Notes: generated from the letters alone by a model not told the origin. Shown: positions 1 through 13,656, counted from the stretch's first letter. The stretch: 64,000 bases of DNA from Gilliamella apis (GCF_002142155.1 NZ_NASD01000001.1:62001-126000); one strand, 5' to 3'. Numbers and translations: made by a program.

Positions 1-166
1 TTAGGAGTATTTGTTTGATGTTAACACCAAGCTTTTCAACCGCTTTTTTAAGTAGTTCTGCTTCGCCACCCGGATCGATAAATGCGGCTTCCTTTGTTTC
101 ATCACACCAAATAATGCTACAGTTTTCCTGAAAATGGGTAACTGGAATGATTTGATACTGAAACAT
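1..166 (-). CDS. gloC: GloC/YcbL-type metallo-beta-lactamase-fold hydrolase, N-terminal part
   Basis: Only the first 55 codons are inside the window; the gene runs off the left edge. The reading frame starts at an ATG whose complement is at 164-166, with a strong Shine-Dalgarno (AAGGAG) at 175-180. The visible protein (MFQYQIIPVTHFQENCSIIW..., then FIDPGGEAE) matches the start of E. coli YcbL/GloC, a type II glyoxalase that hydrolyses S-lactoylglutathione. The metal-binding HxHxDH motif would follow just beyond the cut. Family assignment rests on this N-terminus alone, but the NCS-IIWC and DPGG features are typical. Confidence 0.8.
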   Translation of the reverse strand, partial: MFQYQIIPVTHFQENCSIIWCDETKEAAFIDPGGEAELLKKAVEKLGVNIKQILL

Positions 167-185
167 AGTGTTTTCTCCTTGTTGC

Positions 186-1574
186 TTAGTGCCGAGACGT
201 TAAATTTTGCCCATCTTCTTTGTTTAATTGCGCAAAGATTATGCTTGATAGCATAGTTACGATGCCTAGTATAACAAAGGTTAATTGAAATGCGTGAATA
301 GTAGTTGTTGAATTGCTGAATAATCTTACTAATACCGCACCAAAACCAGTACCAAAGCTAATGGCTAATTGCTGATTAACCGCCATTAAACTATTACCAC
401 TGCTGGTGCTTTCACCTTGTAAATTAGCTAATGTTATACTATTCATTGAGGTAAATTGCATTGAATTGATTCCGCCAATGCAAAATAGCAAAATGCCTAA
501 TATTACTAATGGTGTCGCTAAGTTTATTAATGACATTAAAAGAATCAAAATTCCAGCTAAGATGGTATTAGCGACCAATACAAAACGGTAACCTAAACGA
601 GCAAGAATCCGCGTAATAAAAAATCTGGTACAAATTGAAGCAATAGCCATAGGGACTAACATCATGCCAGCAAAAATTGCTGAATAACCAAAACCAACTT
701 GTAAAAATAGTGGAATAAGGAAAGGCACGCCAGAAATGCCCAATCGACAAACTAAATTACCGATAATACCGATTTTAAACGTCCGGATATTAAATAATGA
801 TAGTGGAAATAGTGGTCCAGATTTTTTTTGCGCATAGGTTCGATAAATAAATAAAAAAATCAGACTGATGATGGCAAGTGTTATTGGTAAATAATATTGT
901 TGACCTTGATTTAAACATTCGACACTAAGGGTGGCACTGATAAAAGTAATAACGATAAAAAGAAAACCAAAGAAATCAAAAGGCATATGTTTGCCTTTAA
1001 TGTTAGGCATATACTTTAAGCTAATAAATACCCCTAAAATTCCAATTGGCAAGTTAATCAAAAATACCCAATGCCAACTCACCATATCGACTAGATAACC
1101 GCCTAAAACTGGCCCTAGTACTGGTCCGATTAATCCTGGAATTGTTGCGGTATTTAATGCCGCTAAAAACTCGTTACGTTTAAATGCTTTAATCAAAACT
1201 AAGCGAGAAACCGGTACCATCATTGAACCACCAATACCTTGGATTACCCTAGATATATCTAAGAATATTAGGGAATTGGATAAAGCACACAGTAGTGATC
1301 CTAATGTAAAAAGCGATACGGCCATAACGAAGATGTTTTTAGTACCAAATTTATCAGATAAATAGCCACTTACCGGGATAAACAGCGCCAAAGTTAACGT
1401 ATAGCAGATTACCGCTGATTGCATATTTAATGGCGATTCATTGAGATCTTTAGCCATAGTTGGCAAAGCAGTATTTAGAATTGAGGTATCGAGTGATTGC
1501 ATAAAAAAAGCAAATGCAGCAATCCAAGGTAATATACGATAGACAAAAGGTGGTAACTGTAGTTCGCTATTCAT
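186..1574 (-). CDS. mdtD: MFS drug exporter, DHA2 family, MdtD-like
   Basis: This 462-residue, very hydrophobic protein has about 14 predicted membrane helices, as expected for the DHA2 group of proton-driven exporters. The N-terminus (AAFAFFMQSLDTSILNTALP) carries the DHA2 signature in helix 1, followed by SGYLSDKFGTKN (motif A) and the antiporter motif C region GLIGPVLGPVLGGYLVD near residue 150. Overall sequence and length fit E. coli MdtD (YegB). In E. coli mdtD sits with mdtABC-baeSR; here it is alone, 20 bp upstream of the GloC-like gene on the same strand, so the two may be cotranscribed. Substrate is unknown. Confidence 0.88.
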   Translation of the reverse strand: MNSELQLPPFVYRILPWIAAFAFFMQSLDTSILNTALPTMAKDLNESPLNMQSAVICYTLTLALFIPVSGYLSDKFGTKNIFVMAVSLFTLGSLLCALSNSLIFLDISRVIQGIGGSMMVPVSRLVLIKAFKRNEFLAALNTATIPGLIGPVLGPVLGGYLVDMVSWHWVFLINLPIGILGVFISLKYMPNIKGKHMPFDFFGFLFIVITFISATLSVECLNQGQQYYLPITLAIISLIFLFIYRTYAQKKSGPLFPLSLFNIRTFKIGIIGNLVCRLGISGVPFLIPLFLQVGFGYSAIFAGMMLVPMAIASICTRFFITRILARLGYRFVLVANTILAGILILLMSLINLATPLVILGILLFCIGGINSMQFTSMNSITLANLQGESTSSGNSLMAVNQQLAISFGTGFGAVLVRLFSNSTTTIHAFQLTFVILGIVTMLSSIIFAQLNKEDGQNLTSRH

Positions 1575-1638
1575 TTGTTCAGCCTAAAATTGATTGATAT
1601 GCTGGAAGCAGAGGAGTTTTATTAACCCTAAGATTATA

Positions 1639-1673
1639 CTCTCTTACTCATCGGGTATGATTGAGTAAGAGAG
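1639..1673 (-). terminator. 12-bp perfect inverted repeat between BASS transporter and mdtD
   Basis: Arms CTCTCTTACTCA (1639-1650) and TGAGTAAGAGAG (1662-1673) pair perfectly around an 11-nt loop. It lies 31 bp past the stop of the BASS transporter gene and 65 bp before mdtD, both read leftwards. There is no strong T-run after it, so it could be a weak terminator or an operator for mdtD. Confidence 0.5.
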
Positions 1674-1703
1674 CTAATGAATGCTATTTTACAATATGCT
1701 CTG

Positions 1704-2669
1704 TTAATTGCTGGATTTTTTCTTATTTTTAACGGGTTTTCCTTGCCAATAACCAGCCAATAGTGAGCCAGAAATATTGTGCCAAACAGAAAAGACCGCA
1801 GCAGGTAGTGCCGATAATGCTGAAAAGTAGGTTGTACCTAATGTTGCAGCTAATGCTGAGTTTTGCATGCCTACCTCTAAAGACATAGTTCGACAAGTGG
1901 ACTCGTCAAAACCAAATAAACGACCGCCCCAATAGCCACCTAGTAAACCAACACCATTATGAATAATAACGGCAAAGATAACGGTTATACCTACTTGAGT
2001 AATGAGAGCATGGCTACCGGCAACAACAATACAAATAATTAATAAAATACAAAGCATTGACAACAGTGGTAAGAATCGTTCACATTTTTTTACCACAGGA
2101 TATAAAAAATGGTGGACAATTAAACCTAAAATAATAGGGATGAGCACAATTTGGACAATATGTACCAACATATCCCAAACCGGAACTTCAACGGTAGTAC
2201 CAACTAACAATAATGTCAGTAATGGGGTGACTACAACGCCAACCAGTGTTGATACCGATGAAATAGTAACTGATAATGCTACATCCCCCTTAGCGAGATA
2301 AATCATCACATTCGAGGCGGTACCACTAGCAACGCTCCCCACAAGAACCATGCCGACTAATAGCTCTGGTCGCATAGTGAATAATTTAGATAAGATTAAC
2401 GCGGTCACTGGCATTACAATATAATGCAGTAAAGTACAAATTATGACTGCTTTTGGTTTGGTGACGACGCGTTTAAAATCATCAATACTTAACGTCACCC
2501 CCATGGTAAACATGACAAACATTAATAATTGTGATGTATGTGGTCGCACAGGTAGAAAGGTATCAGGTGAAAAATAGGCAGCTATTGCACAAAGAATTGC
2601 CCATAATGGAAATAATCGAGTTAATGAAATAATGGATTGTACAAAAAGTTGACTATAGCGCTGCGACAT
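1704..2669 (-). CDS. BASS-family (bile acid:sodium symporter) transporter, PanS-like
   Basis: A 321-residue membrane protein with about 9-10 helices. It has the BASS-fold signatures [16 protein letters not shown] (residues about 55-70), [19 protein letters not shown] near residue 115, where sodium ligands are found in the family, and [13 protein letters not shown] in the second repeat. Related enterobacterial proteins include PanS, a transporter for ketopantoate, pantoate and pantothenate, but the family also moves bile acids and other organic acids, so the substrate is not settled. The start ATG is at 2667-2669 with AAGGTGA upstream. It is followed by a 12-bp inverted repeat, and so probably forms its own transcript. 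Confidence 0.75.
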   Translation of the reverse strand: MSQRYSQLFVQSIISLTRLFPLWAILCAIAAYFSPDTFLPVRPHTSQLLMFVMFTMGVTLSIDDFKRVVTKPKAVIICTLLHYIVMPVTALILSKLFTMRPELLVGMVLVGSVASGTASNVMIYLAKGDVALSVTISSVSTLVGVVVTPLLTLLLVGTTVEVPVWDMLVHIVQIVLIPIILGLIVHHFLYPVVKKCERFLPLLSMLCILLIICIVVAGSHALITQVGITVIFAVIIHNGVGLLGGYWGGRLFGFDESTCRTMSLEVGMQNSALAATLGTTYFSALSALPAAVFSVWHNISGSLLAGYWQGKPVKNKKKSSN

Positions 2670-2711
2670 AAAATATCACCTTTTGTTGATAAATCATTAA
2701 TAATTAAATGG

Positions 2712-3509
2712 TTATCTTTTGATTGGATTTGTAATTTCCATTCTATTAATTCTACTAAATAGCGTCAAGGTATTTGTTAAGATAGTGTTAATTATTTGTG
2801 AAGGCGGTTCTGTTCGCAATTGACTAAGAATATTAAAGATATCGACAATGTTTTCGGGACGATTTATTTGTCCTTGGCGACCGCTTAACGGCATATCAGG
2901 TGCATCAGTTTCCAACACTAAACTTTCCAGCGGTAATTTTGCAATGGTTTGGCGAGTTTTATTGGCTCTGGTATAACTTATTACCCCACCAACACCAATA
3001 TAATAGCCTAATTTAATAAATTGCAATGCCTGTTGATAACTACCTGAAAAGCCATGGATCACCCCTCGACATGGCAAATTAGCTTGATGTAATTCATGAT
3101 AGATAATGTCGTGTGTTTTGCGTGAATGGATTAAAACGGGTAGATCATAGCGCTTGGCTAATACTAATTGAGCTCGAAAAAAATCTAGTTGCTGTTGCCA
3201 ATCAACAGATTGGTCATAACGGTCTAAGCCAATTTCACCAATGGCAACTAATTTTTTGGGGTAAGTACTAACTATATCTGATAGTTGTTCAAGATCAGCC
3301 TGAGAGTGTTGATAGATAGGGTGTAAACCGAGTGCTGCATAAAGTTCACTATATTGCTCAGTGAGTTGTAATATTTGACTAAAATGTGTTGCTGATACAG
3401 CAGGAATAATTAGGCTATTAATTTTAGCTTGGCGAATATTATTGATTGAATTATCGAGATCGGTAACAAAAGCAGGAAAATTGAAATGGCAATGCGTATC
3501 GATAAACAT
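2712..3509 (-). CDS. yjjV: TatD-family metal-dependent hydrolase (YjjV-like)
   Basis: The 265-residue protein has the TatD metal-site pattern: DTHCHF near the N-terminus (two histidines), GEIGLD around residue 95 (bridging glutamate), further histidines in LIHSRKTHD and VIHGFSGS, and LETDAPDMPL with the catalytic aspartate. TatD proteins are TIM-barrel phosphoesterases with 3'-5' DNase activity; sequence and length match E. coli YjjV best. It starts 8 bp after the end of recC on the same strand and is very likely cotranscribed with it, which would put two nucleases in one operon. Confidence 0.88.
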   Translation of the reverse strand: MFIDTHCHFNFPAFVTDLDNSINNIRQAKINSLIIPAVSATHFSQILQLTEQYSELYAALGLHPIYQHSQADLEQLSDIVSTYPKKLVAIGEIGLDRYDQSVDWQQQLDFFRAQLVLAKRYDLPVLIHSRKTHDIIYHELHQANLPCRGVIHGFSGSYQQALQFIKLGYYIGVGGVISYTRANKTRQTIAKLPLESLVLETDAPDMPLSGRQGQINRPENIVDIFNILSQLRTEPPSQIINTILTNTLTLFSRINRMEITNPIKR

Positions 3510-3517
3510 AGTGCCTC

Positions 3518-6500
3518 CTATTGTTCGACTTGATGTAATAATATCGGCAATAAATATCGCTGAGCAAACTGTATTATTTGTTCAATTAGATTATCGGTTA
3601 ATTCGGGATAAAGCCTTGCGTAATAACTATCACATTCTGCGGTAAGAAATTGGCCACCTTGCCAAGTGGTTAATAATTTGCTTATTGCTTTTTCACTAGG
3701 TTCAATTTGTCCTGTTTTTGGATTATATGCAGCAAGTAACCAGCTCCATGCGCTTTGTAATGGCATTAATAGTGGTTGGTTGACACCTTTTATAAAACCT
3801 TCAACGAGATCCGTTAATAGGGTTAACGCTTGTGGGGCATCAATGTGTAAAAATCGCCATTGGTTGTCTTCTCGGCCATATAAGCGACTTTGGCTGTCGG
3901 TTTTATCCCAATTCAAAATACAGTAAATTAAGTGGTCGATCCATAATGACATACCATCACGAATTGAGAGTTTAGCTGGGCGCCAAGTTAAAATACCATC
4001 TGCTTGAATATGGGTTAGCCAACCTTGTAATTGATAATGTTGTTCATCTATCGAAATGGTTAAATTTACCTCTAAGGTTGATGGATTGGTTCTCTCTTCA
4101 ATGATTTTATTGGCTAAAGGTTGCAGTGCTTCACATAGTTCATCATAAATAATCTCACCAAAGGCACCATCTGGTAATTCACCTGTTAGCTTAAGTCGTT
4201 GGTAAAAGTTATCACAACCTTGTGAATCTTTAGCAATCATTTCATTTAAAATTTGTAGATTAAGTTGATAGCGTTTTAAGTTATCTAGGCTAAAGTTTTC
4301 AGCATCGGGCAAGGTGTCATCTAAATAATTGACGTAAAAATTAAAGCGTTTTTGTAAGAAAAACCGAATAGAGTGTTGATAAAAACGTTTTAATTCATCT
4401 AGATTAATATTATCCACAATGACTTTGCTAATACCGCTGATAAATGATTGGTTTTCTCCCGCTTTTAATGCGGCAGGTAACCACTCATCAGCATAACTTT
4501 TAGGTTCATTTAAGAAATTTTGTGGATTAAATGGTGTGCGAGTATGCAACGTTCTTAAATTATCAATTAAAGGCGTGTTTTTATCTGAATCTTTATCAGT
4601 AGCATCATGATAATACTGCACAATATAATCCCAAAGCTCATCGACTAATACTGACGGATAACGTTCGCTATCATCTTTCATATCTCGACCGATATAACTG
4701 ATATAGAGTTGATCTTGTGCAGATAAAATAGCTTCCAAAAACAGATAACGGTCATCAATACGTCGACTACGATCACCTCGACGAGGATTTTGAGCAATTA
4801 AGTCAAAATCTAAAGGTAAAGATGTTCTTGGATAATCACCATCATTCATACCTAATAAACATACTAATTTAAAAGGAATCGAACGCATTGGCATCATAGT
4901 ACAAAAGTTTATTTTACCGACTAAAAAACGATGGGCTAGGTGATTTTGCTCCAATCGTGATTGCATTGCATCATGTAAAATAGTTATCGAGATGTTGTCG
5001 GTAAAATTGGCATTTAAACCACTGCTGATCAGCTTTTGCCACTCTTCTTGGATCATTAATAAAATTGATTCACGTGAGTCATTACTAACAAAAAAATCAT
5101 TAATCAGTTCAATACAGCAGCCTTGCCATTCAGTTAATGGCTTATCTTCACTGAGAATGGTTAACCATTTACGCACCGATTTTATAAATTCTGCTAACTG
5201 ACCGATTAATTCAGCATCTAAGCCGGTAGCACCATCATAAGCTAATATCTGTTGCCAACCACCTTGTTCACTATTCATGGTATAACCAAGTAATAACCGT
5301 TCAAGGCCAAATAGCCAACTGTGAGCATTTTCTAGACCAAAACGAATACCTGATTCAATAATCCAAGTATGTAATAAAGTTAGTTGTGACTCACTTATGG
5401 CAAACTTTTCAGCAATGGCTGGAATTTCAAGTAGATTAAATAATTCTTCAGCGGTAAAGCGGCTTTCGGTAAAGTTTAATATAGCAAAAAATCCTTGCAC
5501 CATTGGATCAATGTTACGCGCTTTTTGATCGGAAATTGTGAATGGTAGATAGCGTTGTCCTTCAGCGTTACCGAATACTGACCGAATATAGGGTACATAT
5601 TTATCAATATCTGAAACCATGATAATACAATCACGTAATTCGAGTGTTGGATCGGCATCAAATGCAGATAATAGATAATCATAAAGTACTTCGACCTCAC
5701 GCTGTTCGCTATGACAAGCGTGGAAGGTTACTGATCTATCTGTTTTATCTATAGGAGATTTTACATCACTGGTTTGATAAAGTTCTAAAATATCTTGCTG
5801 AATAGCCTGTAATAGACACTGGCGCTTATTATCGACAAAGATATCAATGTCTTGTTTATTATTGAACTCTTGCAATAAAAATAGGTTATCTCGTCCTAAT
5901 TTACCCCAAGATGTTAATAATTGGTTAGGAATATTATTAGGTGTATTTTGGATCTCTGATAGCTGTTTTTCTACAATATCGCCCCAGTACCATTTGCAAG
6001 GATTGTTAAACATTAAATGGACATCAATGTGTTGACCAAGTGCTGATAATAATGACAAATAAATTGGCGGTAGTGAGGTAATACCAAAAATATAGACTCG
6101 TTTCGGTAATGATTTTAATCTTGTGCGATCGAAATCATTATCTAACAAAATGTCCAACATTTGCTGATAGATATTGGCACGATGATAAGGTTGACTAATT
6201 GCAATTAGTTGTCGCCATAATTCAGATTGCCAGATTTCATCTGGATGATGATTTAGTTCAGTTACCGTTTGCTTGCTTTCCCATTTGGCTAACCAGTCAG
6301 GGCGATAAACTAAATATTGGTCAAATAATTGTGCGATTCGAGTCGCTAATTGATACTGTTTTCGTTCTTCTTTATCAATATTAAGATAATGTTTAATGGT
6401 ATCAAATTCAGGTCGCTCGATTATTTTTGGTAATAGATAATACAAACGCCAAGTCATTGATTCGACATTATAACTATTTTCCAGAGGTGAATTAGGTAAC

Positions 6501-6727
6501 AGAGTTTGGTATAACTGCCAGATAAATTGGCTTGGAAAGAGAAAATCAACATTAGCAACAATCCCCAGATCATTGGCTAATTCAATTTGTAACCATTGTG
6601 CCATACCTTGGCTTTGCACCATAACCATATCAGGCATAAAAACCTGTTCTAGCGGATCTCTGCGCATTAATTCGCTAACGAGTGATTTGAGTAAATCAAC
6701 TTGATTTGAATGATAAATGGTGAACAT
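3518..6727 (-). CDS. recC: Exodeoxyribonuclease V subunit gamma, RecC
   Basis: At 1069 residues this is close to E. coli RecC (1122). RecC is the non-catalytic subunit of RecBCD that splits the duplex and reads Chi. The N-terminus (MFTIYHSNQVDLLKSLV) and the stretch MVQSQGMAQWLQIELA are typical, as are the dead-helicase motifs such as VCLLGMNDGDYPR near residue 620 and RRGDRSRRIDDRYLFLEAIL. The C-terminal third has lost the PD-(D/E)xK catalytic residues in this family. In E. coli recC is next to ptrA-recB-recD; no recB or recD is seen here. Transcription probably continues into the TatD-family gene. Confidence 0.95.
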   Translation of the reverse strand: MFTIYHSNQVDLLKSLVSELMRRDPLEQVFMPDMVMVQSQGMAQWLQIELANDLGIVANVDFLFPSQFIWQLYQTLLPNSPLENSYNVESMTWRLYYLLPKIIERPEFDTIKHYLNIDKEERKQYQLATRIAQLFDQYLVYRPDWLAKWESKQTVTELNHHPDEIWQSELWRQLIAISQPYHRANIYQQMLDILLDNDFDRTRLKSLPKRVYIFGITSLPPIYLSLLSALGQHIDVHLMFNNPCKWYWGDIVEKQLSEIQNTPNNIPNQLLTSWGKLGRDNLFLLQEFNNKQDIDIFVDNKRQCLLQAIQQDILELYQTSDVKSPIDKTDRSVTFHACHSEQREVEVLYDYLLSAFDADPTLELRDCIIMVSDIDKYVPYIRSVFGNAEGQRYLPFTISDQKARNIDPMVQGFFAILNFTESRFTAEELFNLLEIPAIAEKFAISESQLTLLHTWIIESGIRFGLENAHSWLFGLERLLLGYTMNSEQGGWQQILAYDGATGLDAELIGQLAEFIKSVRKWLTILSEDKPLTEWQGCCIELINDFFVSNDSRESILLMIQEEWQKLISSGLNANFTDNISITILHDAMQSRLEQNHLAHRFLVGKINFCTMMPMRSIPFKLVCLLGMNDGDYPRTSLPLDFDLIAQNPRRGDRSRRIDDRYLFLEAILSAQDQLYISYIGRDMKDDSERYPSVLVDELWDYIVQYYHDATDKDSDKNTPLIDNLRTLHTRTPFNPQNFLNEPKSYADEWLPAALKAGENQSFISGISKVIVDNINLDELKRFYQHSIRFFLQKRFNFYVNYLDDTLPDAENFSLDNLKRYQLNLQILNEMIAKDSQGCDNFYQRLKLTGELPDGAFGEIIYDELCEALQPLANKIIEERTNPSTLEVNLTISIDEQHYQLQGWLTHIQADGILTWRPAKLSIRDGMSLWIDHLIYCILNWDKTDSQSRLYGREDNQWRFLHIDAPQALTLLTDLVEGFIKGVNQPLLMPLQSAWSWLLAAYNPKTGQIEPSEKAISKLLTTWQGGQFLTAECDSYYARLYPELTDNLIEQIIQFAQRYLLPILLHQVEQ

Positions 6728-6846
6728 AGTTACATTAATATTAATAGAATTAATCAGATTATCGCTGATTGCTATTAATAAATCTAGCCATGTTTAAATA
6801 GTAACTTTTTATAACTAAATAACTATATAAAATACCAATGGTTTAT

Positions 6847-6880
6847 AAAAATTTTGAGGAAAGGGGTTTTTTAGAGGTAA
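6847..6880 (+). repeat. Short interspersed motif, copy 1
   Basis: AAAATTTTGAGGAAAGGGG followed by a T-run and TTAGAGGTAA. Related stretches lie at 28994-29022 (same strand), 52069-52095 and 62157-62180 (opposite strand), all between genes. Its role is unknown. Confidence 0.55.
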
Positions 6881-6933
6881 AAATTGTGTCTTTTAGATAG
6901 TAATAATTCAAATAGTCGTTCAGCAAATAATAA

Positions 6934-6966
6934 AAAAGGCTACAATTTATTAATTTGTAGCCTTTT
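6934..6966 (-). terminator. Intrinsic terminator of the atp operon
   Basis: Arms AAAAGGCTACAA (6934-6945) and TTGTAGCCTTTT (6955-6966) form a 12-bp stem with a 9-nt loop, followed on the minus strand by a T-run. It lies 28 bp past the atpC stop codon. The run of T on the plus strand also makes it potentially bidirectional. Confidence 0.85.
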
Positions 6967-6993
6967 ATTGCCTAGTTTAGTGATCAATAATCC

Positions 6994-7419
6994 TTATTGT
7001 CCTAAACGACGAGTTAATTCTATAACTCGTATTTTTGCTAAGGCTTTTGAAAGTTCAGCAGATGCTTGAGCAAAAGACATATCATCGCTAGGGTGATTAA
7101 TGTGTTCTTGCGCTTGTCTTACTGCTTCTTGAGCCCTTGCTTCATCCAAGTCTTCACCACGAATGGCGGTATCAGCTAAGATTGTTACCATGGTTGGTTG
7201 TACTTCTAAAATACCGCCAGATAGATAAATAAACTCTTCTTCACCATCGGCTTTAACAATCCCGACCATTCCCGGCTTAATGGTTGTCAGTAACGGAGTG
7301 TGACCAGGATAAATCCCAAGTTCACCTTCTCGTCCTGTGACTCTGATTCGCTGAACATCACCTGAAAAAAGGTGAGATTCAGCACTAACAACTTCTAATT
7401 GATAGGAAGTTAGTGCCAT
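6994..7419 (-). CDS. atpC: F1F0-ATP synthase epsilon subunit
   Basis: 141 residues, the usual epsilon length. The N-terminal beta-sandwich ([20 protein letters not shown], then the conserved [16 protein letters not shown]) is followed by the C-terminal helical hairpin ([15 protein letters not shown]...). Epsilon sits on the central stalk with gamma and can inhibit ATP hydrolysis. It is the last gene of the operon, 26 bp after atpD, and is followed by a strong hairpin terminator. Confidence 0.97.
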   Translation of the reverse strand: MALTSYQLEVVSAESHLFSGDVQRIRVTGREGELGIYPGHTPLLTTIKPGMVGIVKADGEEEFIYLSGGILEVQPTMVTILADTAIRGEDLDEARAQEAVRQAQEHINHPSDDMSFAQASAELSKALAKIRVIELTRRLGQ

Positions 7420-7445
7420 AATGCTCTCTCCGTTCTATAAATCTC

Positions 7446-8855
<1,410 letters not shown>

Positions 8856-8875
8856 CTATAAGCCAATATTTAGCA

Positions 8876-9745
8876 CTAACCTGAAACAGCAGCTGCACCA
8901 GATACAATATCAATCAATTCATTTGTGATCGCACCTTGACGGGCTTTGTTATACACAATTTGTAATTCATTAATTAAATTTGCACCGTTATCGGTTGCTG
9001 CCTTCATGGCCACCATTCTTGCTGCTTGTTCACTCGCTAAATTGTCAACCACCGCTTGATAGACTTGTGATTCAATATAACGACGTAAAATCACATCTAA
9101 TAATGATTTTGCATCAGGCTCATAAATATAATCCCATGATGAAGCTTTAAGTTCTTTATCTTCTGAAGCCGGTAATGGTAATAATTGCTGTATTGTTGGC
9201 TTTTGCGACATGGTATTAATAAACTTATTGGTTACAATATATAGTTTATCAATTTTACCGTTGTCATATGCCTCAAGCATTGTTTTTACCGGACCAATTA
9301 AATCAGATAAAGTTGGTTCATCACCTAAATTGGTTACTTGGGTTAAGATGTTGGTTTTTATTGAAGAGAAAAACGAAACACCTCGAGAACCAATTAAAGC
9401 GACATCTGCTTCAACGCCTTTCTCTTGCCATGCTGACATATCAGCAATAACAGTTTTGAAAAGATTGATATTTAATCCACCACATAAACCACGATCGGTT
9501 GAAATGATAAGATAGCCAACTCGCTTAACATCCCTTTCTTCCAGATAAGGATGTTTAGTGCCTATTTGAGCTAACGCTAAATGTCCAATTACTTCACGAA
9601 TCATTTCAGCGTATGGACGACTAGCCGCCATTCTATCTTGCGTTTTACGCATTTTAGAATTAGCTACCATTTCCATCGCTTTGGTGATTTTTTGCGTACT
9701 TTGGATACTGGCAATTTTCGTTCTAATTTCTTTTGCATTAGCCAT
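8876..9745 (-). CDS. atpG: F1-ATPase gamma subunit
   Basis: 289 residues, matching the E. coli gamma length (287). The conserved N-terminal helix ([19 protein letters not shown]) and C-terminal helix ([17 protein letters not shown]) form the rotating coiled-coil shaft inside alpha3-beta3. It is placed between atpA (14 bp upstream) and atpD (47 bp downstream). Confidence 0.98.
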   Translation of the reverse strand: MANAKEIRTKIASIQSTQKITKAMEMVANSKMRKTQDRMAASRPYAEMIREVIGHLALAQIGTKHPYLEERDVKRVGYLIISTDRGLCGGLNINLFKTVIADMSAWQEKGVEADVALIGSRGVSFFSSIKTNILTQVTNLGDEPTLSDLIGPVKTMLEAYDNGKIDKLYIVTNKFINTMSQKPTIQQLLPLPASEDKELKASSWDYIYEPDAKSLLDVILRRYIESQVYQAVVDNLASEQAARMVAMKAATDNGANLINELQIVYNKARQGAITNELIDIVSGAAAVSG

Positions 9746-9759
9746 TTGTTACCTCACCC

Positions 9760-11301
9760 TTACCAAGTTTGAGTTGATTTAAAGCTTTCAAGCATTGCTT
9801 TTAACTTGTTTTCAATCTCATCATTGTAATTGCCTGTTTCGTCGATTTGCTTAACAAAATCGGCATATTGACTATGGGCATAAGCAAGAAGTGCTGTTTC
9901 AAATGATAATACTTTAGCAAGTTCAACATCTTCAAGATAACCACGCTCCGCAGCGTAAAGTACAATTGATTGCTCAGCAACAGTCATTGGTGAGTATTGC
10001 TTTTGTTTGAGTAATTCAGTTACTTTTTCACCATGGCTTAATTGGTTTCTTGTTGCTTCATCTAAGTCAGAGGCAAATTGTGAGAATGCTGCTAATTCAC
10101 GATATTGTGCAAGAGCAGTACGAATACCACCAGATAATTTTTTCATTATCTTAGTTTGCGCAGCACCACCAACACGAGAAACCGAAATACCTGGGTTTAC
10201 CGCTGGGCGAATACCTGAGTTAAATAAGCTGGTTTCAAGGAAGATCTGACCATCAGTAATCGAAATTACGTTAGTTGGTACGAACGCTGAAACGTCTCCT
10301 GCTTGAGTTTCGATAATTGGTAATGCAGTTAATGAACCTGTTTTACCTTTTACTTCACCTTTAGTGAATTCCTCAACATAAGCTTCGTTAACCCGAGCTG
10401 CACGTTCAAGTAAACGAGAGTGAAGATAGAATACATCACCAGGGTAAGCTTCACGTCCAGGTGGACGACGAAGTAATAATGAAATTTGACGATAAGCAAC
10501 CGCTTGTTTTGATAAATCATCATAAACAATTAATGCATCTTGACCGCGATCACGGAAGTATTCTCCCATGGCACAACCAGCGTAAGGTGCTAAGTATTGT
10601 AATGCTGCAGATTCAGATGCTGATGCCACCACCACAATTGTGTTTTTAAGTGCACCATGCTCTTCAAGTTTACGCACTACGTTAGCAATAGTTGATTGTT
10701 TTTGACCGATTGCAACATAGATACATTTAACACCAGAATCACGTTGATTAATAATGGCGTCAATTGCTAATGCGGTTTTACCTGTTTGACGGTCACCGAT
10801 GATAAGTTCACGTTGACCACGACCAATTGGAATCATTGAGTCAACCGCTTTATAACCAGTTTGTAATGCTTGGTCAACTGATTGACGGTCGATAACACCT
10901 GGAGCAACCACTTCTACTGGTGAAAATCCATCATGTTGAATAGAACCTTTACCATCAATTGGTTCACCGAGAGTATTAATAACACGGCCTAATAAACCAT
11001 CACCTACTGGTACCTGTAAAATACGGCCAGTACATTGCACTTTCATCCCTTCAGATAAGTCTTCGTATGGTCCCATGACCACAGCACCAACAGAATCTCT
11101 TTCAAGATTTAATGCCATTGCATAACGGTTGCCTGGTAATGCAATCATTTCACCTTGCATTACATCAGTTAATCCGTGGATTCGAAGAATACCATCACTT
11201 ACAGATATGATAGTTCCTTCATTGTGAGCATCACTCACAATATTGAACTGAGCTATCCGCTCTTTAATTAGTTCACTTATTTCAGTTGAATTTAGCTGCA
11301 T
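9760..11301 (-). CDS. atpA: F1-ATPase alpha subunit
   Basis: 513 residues, identical in length to E. coli AtpA. The Walker A-like loop GDRQTGKT lies at residues 169-176, with the arginine-finger segment near [18 protein letters not shown]. Alpha carries the regulatory nucleotide sites and completes the catalytic sites on beta. It starts 11 bp after the atpH stop codon. Confidence 0.99.
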   Translation of the reverse strand: MQLNSTEISELIKERIAQFNIVSDAHNEGTIISVSDGILRIHGLTDVMQGEMIALPGNRYAMALNLERDSVGAVVMGPYEDLSEGMKVQCTGRILQVPVGDGLLGRVINTLGEPIDGKGSIQHDGFSPVEVVAPGVIDRQSVDQALQTGYKAVDSMIPIGRGQRELIIGDRQTGKTALAIDAIINQRDSGVKCIYVAIGQKQSTIANVVRKLEEHGALKNTIVVVASASESAALQYLAPYAGCAMGEYFRDRGQDALIVYDDLSKQAVAYRQISLLLRRPPGREAYPGDVFYLHSRLLERAARVNEAYVEEFTKGEVKGKTGSLTALPIIETQAGDVSAFVPTNVISITDGQIFLETSLFNSGIRPAVNPGISVSRVGGAAQTKIMKKLSGGIRTALAQYRELAAFSQFASDLDEATRNQLSHGEKVTELLKQKQYSPMTVAEQSIVLYAAERGYLEDVELAKVLSFETALLAYAHSQYADFVKQIDETGNYNDEIENKLKAMLESFKSTQTW

Positions 11302-11312
11302 TATCAGTCCCC

Positions 11313-11846
11313 TTAAGACTGTAGAGCGTCATTTAGTCGATTTAGACGCCCTCTGATACTACTATCAATAACCATATCGCCCGTACGAATAATAAAACCA
11401 GAAATGAGCGATTTATCAATATGACATTTTAGTTTTACTTTTCGTGATAAACGTTTTTCGACTGCGACAGAAATTTTATCAAGTTGTTCACTGGTAAGCT
11501 CATTAGCAGAAATAACCTCAACATCTGCTTGTGCTTCTTTATCTAGACAGTATTGCTCAAACAAACTTAACACTTCAGGAAGAAGCGATAAACGTTTGTT
11601 TTCAGCCATAACTTTAATAAAATTAGTGCTAAACTCATCTAATACATCTTTACAGATATTGATGAGTAAGTTAGCCACTGAATCGGTTTTCATGTCAGAT
11701 GTTAAGATACTTCTGATTTGAGCATCTTTGCTCACTTCAGATGTTAACACCAACATTTTGTGCCATGATTCGATGCTATTTTTTTCAACAGCAAAGTCGA
11801 AAGCGGCTTTAGCATAAGGGCGAGCAATCGTAATTAAGTCAGCCAT
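11313..11846 (-). CDS. atpH: ATP synthase delta subunit
   Basis: 177 residues, the same as E. coli AtpH. The N-terminal six-helix domain begins [17 protein letters not shown], a family signature, and the C-terminal region has [22 protein letters not shown], also highly conserved. Delta sits on top of F1 and joins it to the peripheral stalk made by the b subunits. The gene is 13 bp downstream of atpF. Confidence 0.97.
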   Translation of the reverse strand: MADLITIARPYAKAAFDFAVEKNSIESWHKMLVLTSEVSKDAQIRSILTSDMKTDSVANLLINICKDVLDEFSTNFIKVMAENKRLSLLPEVLSLFEQYCLDKEAQADVEVISANELTSEQLDKISVAVEKRLSRKVKLKCHIDKSLISGFIIRTGDMVIDSSIRGRLNRLNDALQS

Positions 11847-11859
11847 TGCTCTATTCTCC

Positions 11860-12330
11860 TTATAGTTCAGCTACGAGTTTATCAATGATGTCGCTGTTAG
11901 CGGCTTCATTAACAGAACGTTCAATAATTTTTTCTGCACCGGCAATAGCGAGTGTAGCGACTTGTTGTTTAAGCTCTTCTCTAGCACGTTTGCGCTCAGC
12001 TTCAACTTCAGCAAGTCCTTGAGCAACAATCCTTTCTTTTTCACGAGAAGCTTCTTGTTGTGCTTCTTCAAGAATGGCTGCTTTGCGTTTATTCGCTTGC
12101 TCAATAATTGCATTAGCCTCAACCTTAGCCTGTTGCATTATGTCAGATGTATTTGCTTTGGCTAATTCCAAATCTTTTTTTGCTGTTTCTGCTGAAGCAA
12201 GTCCATCTGCTATCTCTTTTTGGCGTTTTTCAATCGCTCGGATAACGGGTGGCCAAATAAACTTCATACAGAACCAAACAAACAATACAAATGTAATTGC
12301 TTGGCCGAGGAGAGTTGCGTTCATATTCAT
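11860..12330 (-). CDS. atpF: F0 subunit b (peripheral stalk)
   Basis: 156 residues, as in E. coli. One N-terminal membrane helix ([24 protein letters not shown]) is followed by a long charged helical region (residues about 35-150) that dimerises as the peripheral stalk. It starts 24 bp after the atpE stop codon and is preceded by AAGAGGAATT as ribosome binding site. Confidence 0.97.
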   Translation of the reverse strand: MNMNATLLGQAITFVLFVWFCMKFIWPPVIRAIEKRQKEIADGLASAETAKKDLELAKANTSDIMQQAKVEANAIIEQANKRKAAILEEAQQEASREKERIVAQGLAEVEAERKRAREELKQQVATLAIAGAEKIIERSVNEAANSDIIDKLVAEL

Positions 12331-12354
12331 GAGACAATTCCTCTTAAATTATTA

Positions 12355-13656
<1,302 letters not shown>

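Noticed and set aside
9210-9515. 101-codon plus-strand frame inside atpG
   Set aside because: Fully antisense to a strongly conserved gene with no sign of its own coding.
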